Assembly (NCBI GenBank): GCA_029008595.1 | Contig: JAQXJH010000110.1 | Coordinates: 1 to 35,814 of the forward strand | Direction: 5' to 3' | Length of the DNA: 35,814 bases | Source: Bacillota bacterium | GTDB taxonomy: Bacteria > Bacillota > Clostridia > Oscillospirales > Acutalibacteraceae | Shown here: one piece after another, positions 7,245 through 17,223 of the stretch | How the letters are laid out: every line of letters begins with the position of its first letter | How positions within the stretch are numbered: the first letter of the stretch is position 1 | The notes under the pieces: model-generated | Seen by the model: only the letters and a program-made list of their open reading frames with translations | Told to the model about the DNA's origin: nothing | The model's database searches: none | Program-made: the position numbers and the translations under genes

Positions 7245-8395
7245 GTTTCTCCTCCTTCCGGGGAAAGAAGCTCCTGATCGGTTTCGATCAGCCTGCCGTT
7301 CAGCGCGTTGACAAAGAACGCATAATATTGAACTGTTTCAATCGGTTTTCCGTCCTGATCCACACCCAGTTCCGTTACTCTGACGCTGAAATTCCAGCAG
7401 GGCTGCAGCCTTTTGACAAAATCGTCTTCATCTTTGATATTGATATAACAGAATTCGCCCGAAACAACTTCTTTTTTATATGTACTGAGCTTTTCCCGGC
7501 AAATTTCGTCCACCGCACGGATCGCTTCTGCTGCCGGAACAACCTCTTTTTCTTCGATCACGCCGGAAATTTTCGGAAAATCGTAGACGTCAAGAGAAAT
7601 CGTACCGTCCCTGCCGGTGACCACCTGAACCATGTCTGTACCGGTTGCCAGCTTCGCTTCACGTATGGCTGATAAAAAGGACTGTTCCCTCCATGCGCTG
7701 TATGTTTCGTCGATCGTCCGCCGGAACAGAAACAGGTAAAAGCCTTCCTCCGAAAAACGGTATTCTTCCTCGCCGGGCGCTGCCGGATTTATTTCCGCGC
7801 GGATCTTGTTCAGGCTCCCCGGGTCCATTGCAATGGCAAGGGAACAATCCATCTCCCCCAGTCCGAGCGCCTGAAACAGCGTGTCCAGCTTTTCCAGTTC
7901 CTCCGCTATGGAAGCGAAGGAAAAATTCTTTGCCGCATCACTGTTCTGCAGAAGCTCCAGATGATGCGGACTCAGCTCAATCGTACTCAGTACTTCCGTC
8001 ATTTCCTCCTTTATTTTTTCATCCGCGCTGTAAAAATACTGAAACCCGATCCGTCCTTTTTCTTTTCCGTAAAATTCTTTTCCCCCGTCCAGAATATTCA
8101 GACATTCCTGAATCTCTCCGGAAGGAAAGGCTTTTGTATACGATACGCCGGGAGCTATTACCGTCCGTTCGCAGTTATTTTTCAGCAGAACATCACAGAG
8201 GAGCTTTTCCGAAGGCTCCCAGTTTTCCGCCCGGTAAGCAGCCGCTTTTTCCGGAGCATACAGCCCTGCCACATCCGTGACATACAGCAGTTCGTTTTTA
8301 TATATTTCATTTCCTGTTGTTGCCATACACCCGGAAAAGGAAAAGATCATACAGCAGGCCAGCAGCAGCGCCGCCACCGTATTCATTTTTTTCAA
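7241..8395 (-). CDS. Lipoprotein encoded with the ABC exporter
   Basis: The start chosen is TTG 8395, about 9 bases after GGAAAGGTGG; it gives MKKMNTVAALLLACCMIFSF with lipobox FSGC, a typical lipoprotein signal peptide. The ORF-track start (TTG 8440) has no ribosome-binding site and ATG 8386 sits too far from one. The roughly 360-residue mature protein is hydrophilic, would be anchored outside the membrane, and shows no domain I recognise; the C-terminal part (WNFSVRVTEL... YYAFFVNALNGRLIE) looks like a repeated beta unit in which an extracellular peptide is held. It heads the operon and overlaps the next gene by 4 bases, so it probably works with the exporter as a sensor or partner. Confidence 0.82.
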   Translation of the reverse strand: MKKMNTVAALLLACCMIFSFSGCMATTGNEIYKNELLYVTDVAGLYAPEKAAAYRAENWEPSEKLLCDVLLKNNCERTVIAPGVSYTKAFPSGEIQECLNILDGGKEFYGKEKGRIGFQYFYSADEKIKEEMTEVLSTIELSPHHLELLQNSDAAKNFSFASIAEELEKLDTLFQALGLGEMDCSLAIAMDPGSLNKIRAEINPAAPGEEEYRFSEEGFYLFLFRRTIDETYSAWREQSFLSAIREAKLATGTDMVQVVTGRDGTISLDVYDFPKISGVIEEKEVVPAAEAIRAVDEICREKLSTYKKEVVSGEFCYINIKDEDDFVKRLQPCWNFSVRVTELGVDQDGKPIETVQYYAFFVNALNGRLIETDQELLSPEGGET

Positions 8396-8485
8396 ACGAC
8401 TCAACCACCTTTCCTGTTTTAAGAAATAAAAATTAAACAAAAGAAAAATTTTACTGCATCGGGGAACAACTCCTTTCTTACCTTA

Positions 8486-8514
8486 AGAATAAGCTCTTCT
8501 TTCTCATTTGTCAA
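8486..8514 (-). promoter_or_regulatory. Promoter of the lipoprotein-ABC operon
   Basis: On the minus strand TTGACA (8509-8514), 17 bases, then TATTCT (8486-8491). The transcript leader contains a strong AAAGGAG followed by ATG CAG TAA, a two-codon mini-ORF, before the real gene. Confidence 0.75.
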
Positions 8515-8763
8515 TCTATTTTCATAAAATTATTGAAATTTTTAAGTGGATTTTATCAAATTAAGCAGCCACTTCCCGGGATTTGCCGATGCCGAAATTT
8601 TATTTGCAGAATTGTGCAGGATGCCGTTTTTTTTGCCGAAAATTTGAATGAAATATTTGATGCATTCTATATTTGGAGCTTTCTTTTGAAAAGCGCTTTT
8701 TTCTCCACAAAATATATGGAACAGTACCGCTCCGATTTTATTTTTAACATCGGTGTTGAAAGT

Positions 8764-8792
8764 TTGTCAAAAATCCGATTTTGTGATATCAT
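8764..8792 (+). promoter_or_regulatory. dnaA promoter
   Basis: TTGTCA (8764-8769), 17 bases, TATCAT (8787-8792), each one base from the sigma-A consensus, about 100 bases before the dnaA start. Confidence 0.8.
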
Positions 8793-8890
8793 CATATTAC
8801 ATGTTTCATTTTGTCCCGGTACGGTTTGCGGGACATGCCCTTGCCGCGCGGCAAGACAAAGAAATCTGACGTTTAAAGGGGAAAAGCAGG

Positions 8891-10201
8891 ATGGAATCTT
8901 TTCAGGAAGCCTGGGAACTGGTGTGTGAGCATTTGCGGAAACAGCTCACCGAAACCGCTTATAAATCCTGGATCACGCGGATCGAGCCGGTCAAAATGGA
9001 AGCAGGCACCGCGGTGCTCTGCGTTCCGAACATCTTTCACAAGCAGACCGTCGAAAATTTTTACATGGACCGGCTGGGAGAAGCCTTTCAGGAGGTGTTC
9101 GGTTCCCCGCTGACGGTGCGCATCATCACGGCGGACGACAACGCCAACAAGGACTCCGTCATCAACGGGATCCTTTCCGGCGGCAGCGATTATGAATATA
9201 CGTTCGAAACCTTTATCGTCGGTTCTTCGAACAAGCTTGCGCATGCGGCGTCGCAGGCAGTTGCCAACCACCCCTCCGGGGAATACAACCCGCTGCTGAT
9301 CTACGGCAATTCCGGTCTTGGAAAAACGCATCTTCTGTATGCGATCTGTGACCAGATCCACCGCAACAACCCCAGAATGAATATTGTCTATATCAAAGGC
9401 GACGATTTTACGAACGAACTGATCGACGCCATTGCGCAAGGCTCCACGATGGCGTTCCATCAGCGTTACCGTCAGGCCGACGTACTGCTCGTGGACGATA
9501 TTCAGTTCATCGGCGGCAAAACGCAGACGCAGGAGGAATTCTTCCATACCTTCAACGCGCTGTATCAGGAAAAGAAACAGATCGTCCTCACATCGGACCG
9601 GCCGCCCAAAGAGATACAGACTCTGGAAGACCGCCTGCGCACCCGGTTTGAAAGCGGCTTGCTGGCGGATATTCAGCCGCCGGATTTTGAAACGCGCATC
9701 GCCATCGTCAAACGCAAGGCCCAGCTGCTCAAGATCGACCTCAACGAGGTCGTCTGTGAATACATCGCCTCCCGCCTGAAAAACAATATCCGCGAGCTGG
9801 AGGGAGCCGTCAAGAAGATGCGCGCCTATTACTTACTGGAAAATCAGGCTCCGTCGCTCACGACCGCGCAGAAGGCGATCAGCGACATCCTCAACAACGA
9901 CCAGCCCGCGCCCGTCACTGTTTCCAAGATCATCGAAGAGGTCAGCCGCACCTTCAATGTAACGCCGGAAGATATCCGCTCCAAAAAACGCGCGGCAAAC
10001 ATCTCCCGTGCGCGGCAGATCTCCATGTACTGCGTGCGCGAGATCACGCAGATGCCCGTCACCGACGTGGGAGAGGAATTCGGCGGCCGCGACCATTCCA
10101 CCGTGATCTATGCCCTGCAGCAGGTGGAACGCCTGATGCAGCAGGATTCCAAGATCAAGGCTTCGGTGGAGGATATCGTCAAAAACATCCGTGACCGCTG
10201 A
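8891..10201 (+). CDS. dnaA: Chromosomal replication initiator protein DnaA
   Basis: DnaA binds 9-bp boxes at oriC and opens the origin. It has 436 residues, the normal length for Firmicutes. Domain I (1-75, AWELVCEHLRKQLTETAYKSWI) is followed by a short linker and the AAA+ domain with Walker A GNSGLGKT (about 139-146) and Walker B VLLVDDIQF. The C-terminal domain IV carries the DNA-binding signature GEEFGGRDHSTVIYA. The ATG at 8891 follows AAAGGGGAAAAGCAGG. It is the first plus-strand gene to the right of the origin promoter region; dnaN follows after a 364-base gap holding most of the DnaA boxes. Confidence 0.99.
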   Translation: MESFQEAWELVCEHLRKQLTETAYKSWITRIEPVKMEAGTAVLCVPNIFHKQTVENFYMDRLGEAFQEVFGSPLTVRIITADDNANKDSVINGILSGGSDYEYTFETFIVGSSNKLAHAASQAVANHPSGEYNPLLIYGNSGLGKTHLLYAICDQIHRNNPRMNIVYIKGDDFTNELIDAIAQGSTMAFHQRYRQADVLLVDDIQFIGGKTQTQEEFFHTFNALYQEKKQIVLTSDRPPKEIQTLEDRLRTRFESGLLADIQPPDFETRIAIVKRKAQLLKIDLNEVVCEYIASRLKNNIRELEGAVKKMRAYYLLENQAPSLTTAQKAISDILNNDQPAPVTVSKIIEEVSRTFNVTPEDIRSKKRAANISRARQISMYCVREITQMPVTDVGEEFGGRDHSTVIYALQQVERLMQQDSKIKASVEDIVKNIRDR

Positions 10202-10276
10202 CCCGGTCTTTCTGCCGGAAAAAACATTCCTTTCCTTATATATAGGGAGCGGATAAAAAGTTGAGAAGTTTTCAGT

Positions 10277-10298
10277 TTTTCCACAAATCCGTGGAAAA
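10277..10298. promoter_or_regulatory. Inverted pair of DnaA boxes in oriC
   Basis: TTTTCCACA and, 4 bases later, CGTGGAAAA (reverse complement TTTTCCACG) form a head-to-head pair, the densest DnaA-binding element of the region. Confidence 0.7.
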
Positions 10299-10459
10299 CG
10301 GGTGTTACCAAAAAAATTTCGGGTTCCTGATTTCTGAACATCTTTTCAACATTCCCCACAAAGTTTTCAACATTCTCGTTTATAACTTTTTCAGGTGCTT
10401 TTTTCTCCACAATTTCACGACAGCGAATCCACAGTTTCAAAAACACGTTTTACCCGCAG

Positions 10460-10465
10460 TATAAT
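10460..10465 (+). promoter_or_regulatory. Possible -10 of the dnaN promoter
   Basis: A perfect TATAAT lies 100 bases before dnaN with only a poor -35 (TTTCAA at about 19 bases). A second candidate is TTGAAC (10492-10497) followed by TATTGA after 18 bases. The perfect DnaA box at 10480-10488 lies between them and could link dnaN expression to DnaA. Confidence 0.4.
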
Positions 10466-10565
10466 CAGCCGAATTTCACTTTTCCACACTTTGAACGCCC
10501 CCTAATACTAATTCTATTGATTATTATTCTTTCTTTCTTTCTAAAACGGAAACGGAGGTCTTTTT

Positions 10566-11684
10566 ATGAAATTTACGTGCAACCGGCCGCTTTTGCAGGC
10601 GGCAGTGTCGAATGTTTCGCGCGCCGTGTCTTCCAAATCGGCGATCCCCGCGCTGGAAGGGATCCTTGTAAAAGCAAAGGGCAATCAGATCTTTCTCTGC
10701 GGCTACGATCTGGAGTTCGGCATCACAACGTTCGTAGAGGCCTCGGTGGCTGAAGAAGGCGACGTGATTTTCAGCGCAAAGCTGTTTGGCGATATCATCC
10801 GTTCCCTGCCGGACGAAACGGTAACGATCGAGGTGGACAGCAAATATTCCGCCGTGATCTCCAGCGGGGAATCCGAATTTTCCATCATCGGGATCGCAGC
10901 TTCGGAATATCCGGATCTGCCGAGCGTTTCGGGCGGCGTTTCGGTCACGATGCCGCAGAATACCCTGAAAAGCATGATCCGCCAGACGCTGTTTGCCGTT
11001 TCGACCAGCGACGCAAAGCCGGTTCATACGGGAACGCTGTTTGAGATCGGCGACGGAAGGATCCGCCTTGTCGCGGTGGACGGCTGCCGCCTTGCCATGC
11101 GGACAGAGCCGGTGCAGTGCGATGAACCGGTCAGCTTTGTCGTCCCCGGAAAAACGCTTTCCGAAGTGCTCAAGCTGATGGGCGAAGAGGATACGCCGCT
11201 TTCCGTCGGTGTTGGCCGGCGACATATCATCTTCAACATCGGCAGCTATTCCGTGATCTCCCGCCTGCTGGAAGGCGAATTTCTCGATTACAACAACGCG
11301 ATCCCGCAGAATATCAAAACGGAAGTCGTCGTTCCGACCCGCCGCTTTTCCGAGGCGGTGGAGCGCATGTCCCTCGTGGTGAACGACCGGCTGAAAAGCC
11401 CCGTCCGCTGCAGCTTCCTGTTCGACGAGATCCGTTTTTCCTGTGAAACGGCGATCGGCTGCGCACACGACCGCTTTGCAATCAAGAATATCGGCGACGA
11501 AGTGGAGATCGGCTTCAACAACCGTTATCTGCTCGATGCACTGCGCGCCGCCGAAACGGATGAAGTCCGCATTCAGATGGGCGGGCCGCTCAGCCCGATC
11601 AAGATCCTGCCGCGCGACGGGGATCATTTTCTCTTCCTTGTGCTGCCGGTGCGGCTGAAGGCGGCGGAACGCCCGATGGGCTGA
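10566..11684 (+). CDS. dnaN: DNA polymerase III sliding clamp (beta subunit)
   Basis: This ring-shaped clamp holds the replicative polymerase on DNA. It has 372 residues, with the three repeated clamp folds; recognisable segments are the start MKFTCNRPLLQAAVSNVSRAV, AVDGCRLAMR, EFLDYNNAIP (usually EFPDY), and RYLLDALRAAETDEV near the C-terminus. It ends LVLPVRLKAAERPMG instead of the more usual LPVR(T/L), so it carries about nine extra residues after the last conserved strand. The ATG follows CGGAGGTCTTTTT. The gene sits directly after oriC and 52 bases before the S4 protein. Confidence 0.98.
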   Translation: MKFTCNRPLLQAAVSNVSRAVSSKSAIPALEGILVKAKGNQIFLCGYDLEFGITTFVEASVAEEGDVIFSAKLFGDIIRSLPDETVTIEVDSKYSAVISSGESEFSIIGIAASEYPDLPSVSGGVSVTMPQNTLKSMIRQTLFAVSTSDAKPVHTGTLFEIGDGRIRLVAVDGCRLAMRTEPVQCDEPVSFVVPGKTLSEVLKLMGEEDTPLSVGVGRRHIIFNIGSYSVISRLLEGEFLDYNNAIPQNIKTEVVVPTRRFSEAVERMSLVVNDRLKSPVRCSFLFDEIRFSCETAIGCAHDRFAIKNIGDEVEIGFNNRYLLDALRAAETDEVRIQMGGPLSPIKILPRDGDHFLFLVLPVRLKAAERPMG

Positions 11685-11736
11685 GTCGTGTTTGGCGGAG
11701 TACCGTCTGCGAATCCAGATAAAGAAGGATATTTTT

Positions 11737-11952
11737 ATGATCGAACAGATTACCATCACAACGGAATATATCCGGCTGGATGCCGCGCTGAAAATGGGCG
11801 GTCTGGCCGAAACCGGCGGGCAGGCCAAGCTGCTGATCCAGAACGGAGAGGTAACGGTAAACGGCGAGGTCTGCACGCAGCGGGGCAGAAAGCTTCGCCC
11901 GGGAGACCGGGCCGAATGCGGCGGAAAAACGGTCGGGGTTGTTGCGGCGTGA
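11737..11952 (+). CDS. yaaA: S4-domain RNA-binding protein (YaaA/RlbA family)
   Basis: This small S4-domain protein of 71 residues is encoded between dnaN and recF, as in most Firmicutes; family members are involved in 50S ribosome assembly. ATG 11737 lies 7 bases after GAAGGA; the ORF-track TTG at 11692 adds 15 residues. The S4 fold is visible in IRLDAALKMGGLAETGGQAK, then LIQNGEVTVNGEV, RGRKLRPGDRAE. Its stop overlaps the recF GTG start by 3 bases (GTGA), coupling translation. Confidence 0.92.
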   Translation: MIEQITITTEYIRLDAALKMGGLAETGGQAKLLIQNGEVTVNGEVCTQRGRKLRPGDRAECGGKTVGVVAA

Positions 11953-13076
11953 ATGTGACCGGCCTTTTCTGGAAGAATTACCGCAACCTCCGCCAGGGGA
12001 CGATGATCCCCTGTGAGGATGTGAACGTGATCTTCGGCGAAAACGCGCAGGGAAAGACGAACCTGCTGGAAGCGGTCTGGGTCTTCACCGGCGGGCGGAG
12101 CTTCCGCGGCGCAAAGGATGAAAATCTGATCGCGTTCGGGGAGGATCACGCAAAGGCGTCGCTTTCGTTTTTTGCGGAAAACCGCGCGCAGGAATCGGAA
12201 CTGCTGCTCCGCGCGGCAAAACCGGGCGCCCCGGTGCGCAGAAGCTATACGCTCAACGGGATCGCGCAGAAAAGTCCTTCCGGCATGGTGGGAAAATTCT
12301 GCGCCTGTGTCTTTGCGCCGGTTCATCTTTCGCTGGTGGAGGCAGGGCCGGCCGAACGGCGGAAATTTTTAGACGGCGCCATCTGTCAGGCAAAGCCGGG
12401 CGCCGCGCAGACGCTCGCCCGTTACCGCCGCGCTCTGGAACAGCGCAACGCCCTGCTGAAGGAGATCGCCCGGCGGCCGTATCTGGAAAACACGCTCGAG
12501 GAATGGGACGAGGCGCTTGCCCCGCTGGGGGGAGCCGTCATCCGCGACCGCCTGTTTTACCTTTCGCAGCTGCAGCCGGCGGCGGAGGAGTTTTATTTCG
12601 GCATTTCGTCCGGCAGGGAAAAGCTTTCCGTCGCCTATGAATGTTCGTTTCCGGAACCGGAGGAGCCTTCGGACGATCCCGCAGCGTATGCAAAGGATTT
12701 TCTTTCGGCGCTGCAGCAAAACCGCCGTGCCGATCTGGCCGCCGGATTCACCACCTGCGGGCCGCACCGCGATGACTTTTCCCTCTGCATCAACGGGCTT
12801 TCCGCCAGAACCTTCGGTTCACAGGGGCAAAAACGCTCGGCGGCGCTGGCGCTCAAGCTCGGCGAAGCGGCGGTGCTCCGCAGCAATCTGGGGGAAAAGC
12901 CGGTCGTGCTGTTCGATGACGTGATGAGCGAATTGGACCGCAGCCGGCAGGATTATCTTTTCAACCGCATGAAGGGCTGGCAGATTTTTATCACCTGCTG
13001 CGAACCGGCCGCGGTGCTCCGCCTTTCCGGCGGAAAAACGTTCTGCATGAGGGACGGCGTTCTTTCGGAACAGTAA
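11949..13076 (+). CDS. recF: DNA replication and repair protein RecF
   Basis: RecF helps load RecA at single-strand gaps. The start is GTG 11949 (MNVTGLFWKNYRNL), which matches the family's N-terminal spacing before NYRN and overlaps the previous stop; the ORF-track version begins 87 codons too early, inside the S4 gene. The protein has 375 residues. Walker A is GENAQGKTNLLEAV, the ABC signature region is TFGSQGQKRSAALALKLGEA, and Walker B with the D-loop is VVLFDDVMSELDRSRQDYL. All ATPase elements are intact. Confidence 0.97.
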   Translation: MNVTGLFWKNYRNLRQGTMIPCEDVNVIFGENAQGKTNLLEAVWVFTGGRSFRGAKDENLIAFGEDHAKASLSFFAENRAQESELLLRAAKPGAPVRRSYTLNGIAQKSPSGMVGKFCACVFAPVHLSLVEAGPAERRKFLDGAICQAKPGAAQTLARYRRALEQRNALLKEIARRPYLENTLEEWDEALAPLGGAVIRDRLFYLSQLQPAAEEFYFGISSGREKLSVAYECSFPEPEEPSDDPAAYAKDFLSALQQNRRADLAAGFTTCGPHRDDFSLCINGLSARTFGSQGQKRSAALALKLGEAAVLRSNLGEKPVVLFDDVMSELDRSRQDYLFNRMKGWQIFITCCEPAAVLRLSGGKTFCMRDGVLSEQ

Positions 13077-13130
13077 AGCTCCGGCAAGCAGCGGAAGGCG
13101 GCAGGCCGAAAACAGAAAAGGAAAAAAAAG

Positions 13131-13640
13131 ATGGACAGAACAGAAGAAAAAATAGCATTCGTCTCTGTTGAAACACCGGAACAGATCGCGGAGCTGTGCA
13201 GCCTGGCAGCGGAGATCTGGCGGCAGCACTTTACGCCGATCATCGGTGCGGATCAGGTGGAATATATGCTGGAAAAATTTCAGTCCCCGGCGGCGATAAA
13301 AGAACAGCTGAAAAACGGCTACCGGTACTGGCGGTTTTTTCTCGGCGGAGAAGCGATCGGATACACCGGCGTTCATCCCGAGCCGGACAGGCTGTTTCTG
13401 AGCAAGCTTTACCTCCGGCAGGATCAGCGCGGAAAGGGCTTTGCGTCGCAGGCGATGCGGTTTCTGTCGGATTTTGCGCGGGAAAACGGCGAGCACGCCG
13501 TCTGGCTGACGGTCAACCGCCACAACGACCGCACCATTGCGGTTTACCGCCACCTCGGCTTTCAAAAGCTGCGGGAAGAAAAAAACGACATCGGCGGCGG
13601 CTTCTTTATGGATGACCTGATCCTTGAAAAGCAGCTCTGA
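13131..13640 (+). CDS. GNAT family N-acetyltransferase
   Basis: This is a 169-residue member of the GNAT fold. Acetyl-CoA binding is shown by LYLRQDQRGKGFASQAMRFL (R/Q-x-x-G-x-G/A motif at about 100-110) and the later VNRHNDRTIAVYRHLGFQKL, typical of motif B. The N-terminal half (EIWRQHFTPIIGADQVEYML) resembles acetyltransferases of the PaiA type, which act on polyamines, but the acceptor cannot be read. ATG follows AGGAAAAAAAAG. It is inserted between recF and remB, normally neighbours. Confidence 0.9.
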   Translation: MDRTEEKIAFVSVETPEQIAELCSLAAEIWRQHFTPIIGADQVEYMLEKFQSPAAIKEQLKNGYRYWRFFLGGEAIGYTGVHPEPDRLFLSKLYLRQDQRGKGFASQAMRFLSDFARENGEHAVWLTVNRHNDRTIAVYRHLGFQKLREEKNDIGGGFFMDDLILEKQL

Positions 13641-13676
13641 AGGCCGGTGCATCGGAAAAAAGGATGATTGGAAGGA

Positions 13677-13943
13677 ATGTATCTTCATCTTGGGCAAACA
13701 ACGGTGATCCGTTCGGAAACCATTCTCGGGATCTTTGATCTGGAAAAGACGACGGTCTCCAAAACGACGCGCGATTATCTGGCGGCGGCAACGGCGGCCG
13801 GCGAAGTGGTAACGGTCTCCTATGAGCTGCCGAAATCGTTCATCGTCACGGTCGAAAACGGACGCCGCACCGTTTATATTTCGCAGATCTCCCCGTCCAC
13901 CCTGCTCCGGCGTGCCGGATTCATCGATACCATCCGTCTGTAA
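13677..13943 (+). CDS. remB: RemB-like (DUF370) regulator, YaaB
   Basis: RemB/YaaB is a small DUF370 protein; its relative RemA is a DNA-binding activator of matrix and osmolyte genes in Bacillus. The 88-residue form from ATG 13677 begins MYLHLGQTTVIRSETILGIFDLEK, the family's usual start, and ends STLLRRAGFIDTI, also typical. The ATG touches a GGAAGGA, an unusually short spacing; TTG 13668 would add three residues and has AAAGGA at 4 bases, so the real start may be either. It lies upstream of gyrB, as in other Firmicutes, but with two extra genes between. Confidence 0.9.
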   Translation: MYLHLGQTTVIRSETILGIFDLEKTTVSKTTRDYLAAATAAGEVVTVSYELPKSFIVTVENGRRTVYISQISPSTLLRRAGFIDTIRL

Positions 13944-14013
13944 CAGAATTTTTCAGAAAACGCGGCCGGACCGGAAGGCAGAGCCGCCGAACAAGCGAGG
14001 AAGGAACCGTTTC

Positions 14014-14655
14014 ATGAAGAAAAAAATTGAAAAGGGACGGCTTGCGCGCTGCCCCTATTGCGGAAGGTTCATCAATTACTTTTTTCTTTACGATAGCAAG
14101 CATTATGATTTCGGCCATTGCTCCCACTGCGGCGGGATCTATGCGGTGCGCTATTCCGGTTGGGGCGCGGCGCTGACGTTTCTGGCGCTGGCGGCCACGG
14201 CAGCCGGCGTTTTTCTCAGCCGGCTGGCACACGGCGGCCTTCCCTCGTGGAAATTCTTTGTGCTGATGGCGCTGGTGCTGGCGGTGATCTATGTGCTGAT
14301 CCCGGTGTTTCTTCTGCCGACCAAGTGTGTGGTGGAAGGAAAGCTGGGCGGTTTTCCGGATCGGGAGTCCATGCCGGTCAGCCTGCAGCAGAAGCTTGCG
14401 AATGTTCCGGAGGAAGCCCGGAACGATTCTCTGAGCGAGGAAGCGCAGCAAATGTTTGTCGGTTTTTCGCCGGAGGATTACGACGAACCGGAAACGGCGG
14501 AGCCTGCCGCCGTTCCGGAAGCCTTTGAAGAAGAAACGCCCGTTGAAGAACCGACCATCATCGTGAACGGGCCCGCCCCGGCCGAACAGCTTTCCGCCGG
14601 GGAAAGATACCGCCGCGCGCAGAAGAACCGCGCCAGGGCGCGTCATTCCAGATAA
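14014..14655 (+). CDS. Zinc-ribbon membrane protein with acidic tail
   Basis: This is 213 residues from ATG 14014 (MKKKIEKGRLARCPYCG) after GAGGAAGG. It starts with a four-cysteine zinc ribbon (CPYCG... CSHCG, about 14-45), then two membrane helices (about 55-72 and 84-104), a PTKCVVEGKLGG segment and about 100 hydrophilic residues rich in Glu, Pro and Ala, ending in a basic stretch (RAQKNRARARHSR). The layout predicts both ends in the cytoplasm. It is a paralogue in plan of the next gene. The function is unknown; the ribbon could bind metal or nucleic acid. The ORF-track start at 13822 lies in another gene. Confidence 0.75.
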   Translation: MKKKIEKGRLARCPYCGRFINYFFLYDSKHYDFGHCSHCGGIYAVRYSGWGAALTFLALAATAAGVFLSRLAHGGLPSWKFFVLMALVLAVIYVLIPVFLLPTKCVVEGKLGGFPDRESMPVSLQQKLANVPEEARNDSLSEEAQQMFVGFSPEDYDEPETAEPAAVPEAFEEETPVEEPTIIVNGPAPAEQLSAGERYRRAQKNRARARHSR

Positions 14656-14675
14656 CGGCCGCGAAAGGAAACGAT

Positions 14676-15098
14676 ATGGCAAAAAAGAAAAGAAAGGCAG
14701 CGCCGGCGCAGAATACGCCGGCTCCTGTTTTAAAAAAGCGATCTCCGTTTTTTGCGCTGCCGCGCTGCCCGGAATGCGGCAGAGCGATCCCCTACCGCCG
14801 GCTGGCCGCAAAACCGATGCTGTTTGCGCAGCATTGCCGGTGCGGACAGAGATTCCGCTGCCGGCCCGGGCTGGCCAGCCTGATCCTCTGGCTCGTCACG
14901 GCCCTGCTCTGCATGGGGATGATCCGCCTGGTGATCAGGGTCTCGACCGATATGATGCCGGTCTTTTTCTTTACGCTCATTTTTGTGACGGGAGCGTTTT
15001 TTCTGTATCCGTTCACGCTGCGGGCCGTCCGCTGCAGACCGAAAAAAAGACTTTACGGAAAAAACAAACCGCAGCTCCCTGAAAAAAACGAAAAATAA
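14676..15098 (+). CDS. Second zinc-ribbon membrane protein
   Basis: This has 140 residues, with a basic N-terminus (MAKKKRKAAPAQ), a four-cysteine ribbon CPECG... CRCG (about 31-55), two membrane helices (about 67-87 and 94-115), and a short basic tail. The order ribbon, helix pair, then a conserved-looking cysteine (AVRCRPKK against PTKCVVEG) matches the preceding gene, so the two probably arose by duplication. It starts 20 bases after the previous stop with GAAAGGAAACGAT upstream. Function unknown. Confidence 0.75.
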   Translation: MAKKKRKAAPAQNTPAPVLKKRSPFFALPRCPECGRAIPYRRLAAKPMLFAQHCRCGQRFRCRPGLASLILWLVTALLCMGMIRLVIRVSTDMMPVFFFTLIFVTGAFFLYPFTLRAVRCRPKKRLYGKNKPQLPEKNEK

Positions 15099-15099
15099 C

Positions 15100-15128
15100 G
15101 GCCCTGATAAGCCCACAGAGCCATTTTT
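15100..15128 (+). terminator. Weak terminator before gyrB
   Basis: GGCCCTG and CAGAGCC (one C-A mismatch) form a stem followed by ATTTTT just after the second zinc-ribbon gene. Confidence 0.5.
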
Positions 15129-15149
15129 AAAGAATTTTTGAAAAAAACT

Positions 15150-15178
15150 TTGGAAACCACCGTAAAATGTGTTATAAT
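15150..15178 (+). promoter_or_regulatory. gyrB promoter
   Basis: TTGGAA (15150-15155), 17 bases, perfect TATAAT (15173-15178), 70 bases before the gyrB start. Confidence 0.75.
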
Positions 15179-15200
15179 AAACGCAGAAGGCTGTTTTTGA

Positions 15201-17195
<1,995 letters not shown>

Positions 17196-17223
17196 CCGGC
17201 AGGAAAATTTTCCGGAGGGTTTC

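Larger units (their letters stand above)
8441..8890. other. Divergent intergenic region upstream of dnaA
   Basis: These 450 AT-rich bases between the lipoprotein gene and dnaA contain no reading frame with a credible start. They hold the two divergent promoters (8486-8514 minus, 8764-8792 plus), a 12-bp palindrome AAAAGCGCTTTT (8689-8700), and, touching it, a one-mismatch DnaA box TTCTCCACA (8701-8709). DnaA autoregulation of dnaA through that box is possible, but a single imperfect box is weak evidence. Confidence 0.6.
10202..10565. other. oriC: Probable oriC: dnaA-dnaN gap with DnaA boxes
   Basis: These are 364 bases without a gene. Two boxes fit TTWTNCACA exactly: TTTTCCACA at 10277-10285 and at 10480-10488. 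Imperfect copies are CGTGGAAAA inverted at 10290-10298, TTCCCCACA at 10352-10360, TTCTCCACA at 10403-10411 and GAATCCACA at 10425-10433. AT-rich tracts (10370-10400 and the TTATTATTCTTTC stretch at 10518-10545) could be the unwinding element. Genes diverge on either side of the dnaA region, supporting an origin here. The exact unwinding site cannot be read from sequence alone. Confidence 0.82.

Noticed and set aside
10518-10550. TTTC repeats (TTCTTTCTTTCTTTC) as a CRISPR or phase-variable tract
   Set aside because: It is too short and has no spacers; it lies in oriC next to dnaN and is better explained as part of an AT-rich unwinding or leader region.
10524-12326. Minus-strand 600-residue ORF
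   Set aside because: It is antisense to dnaN, yaaA and recF, all of which have intact family motifs; the long open frame follows from high GC at third codon positions.
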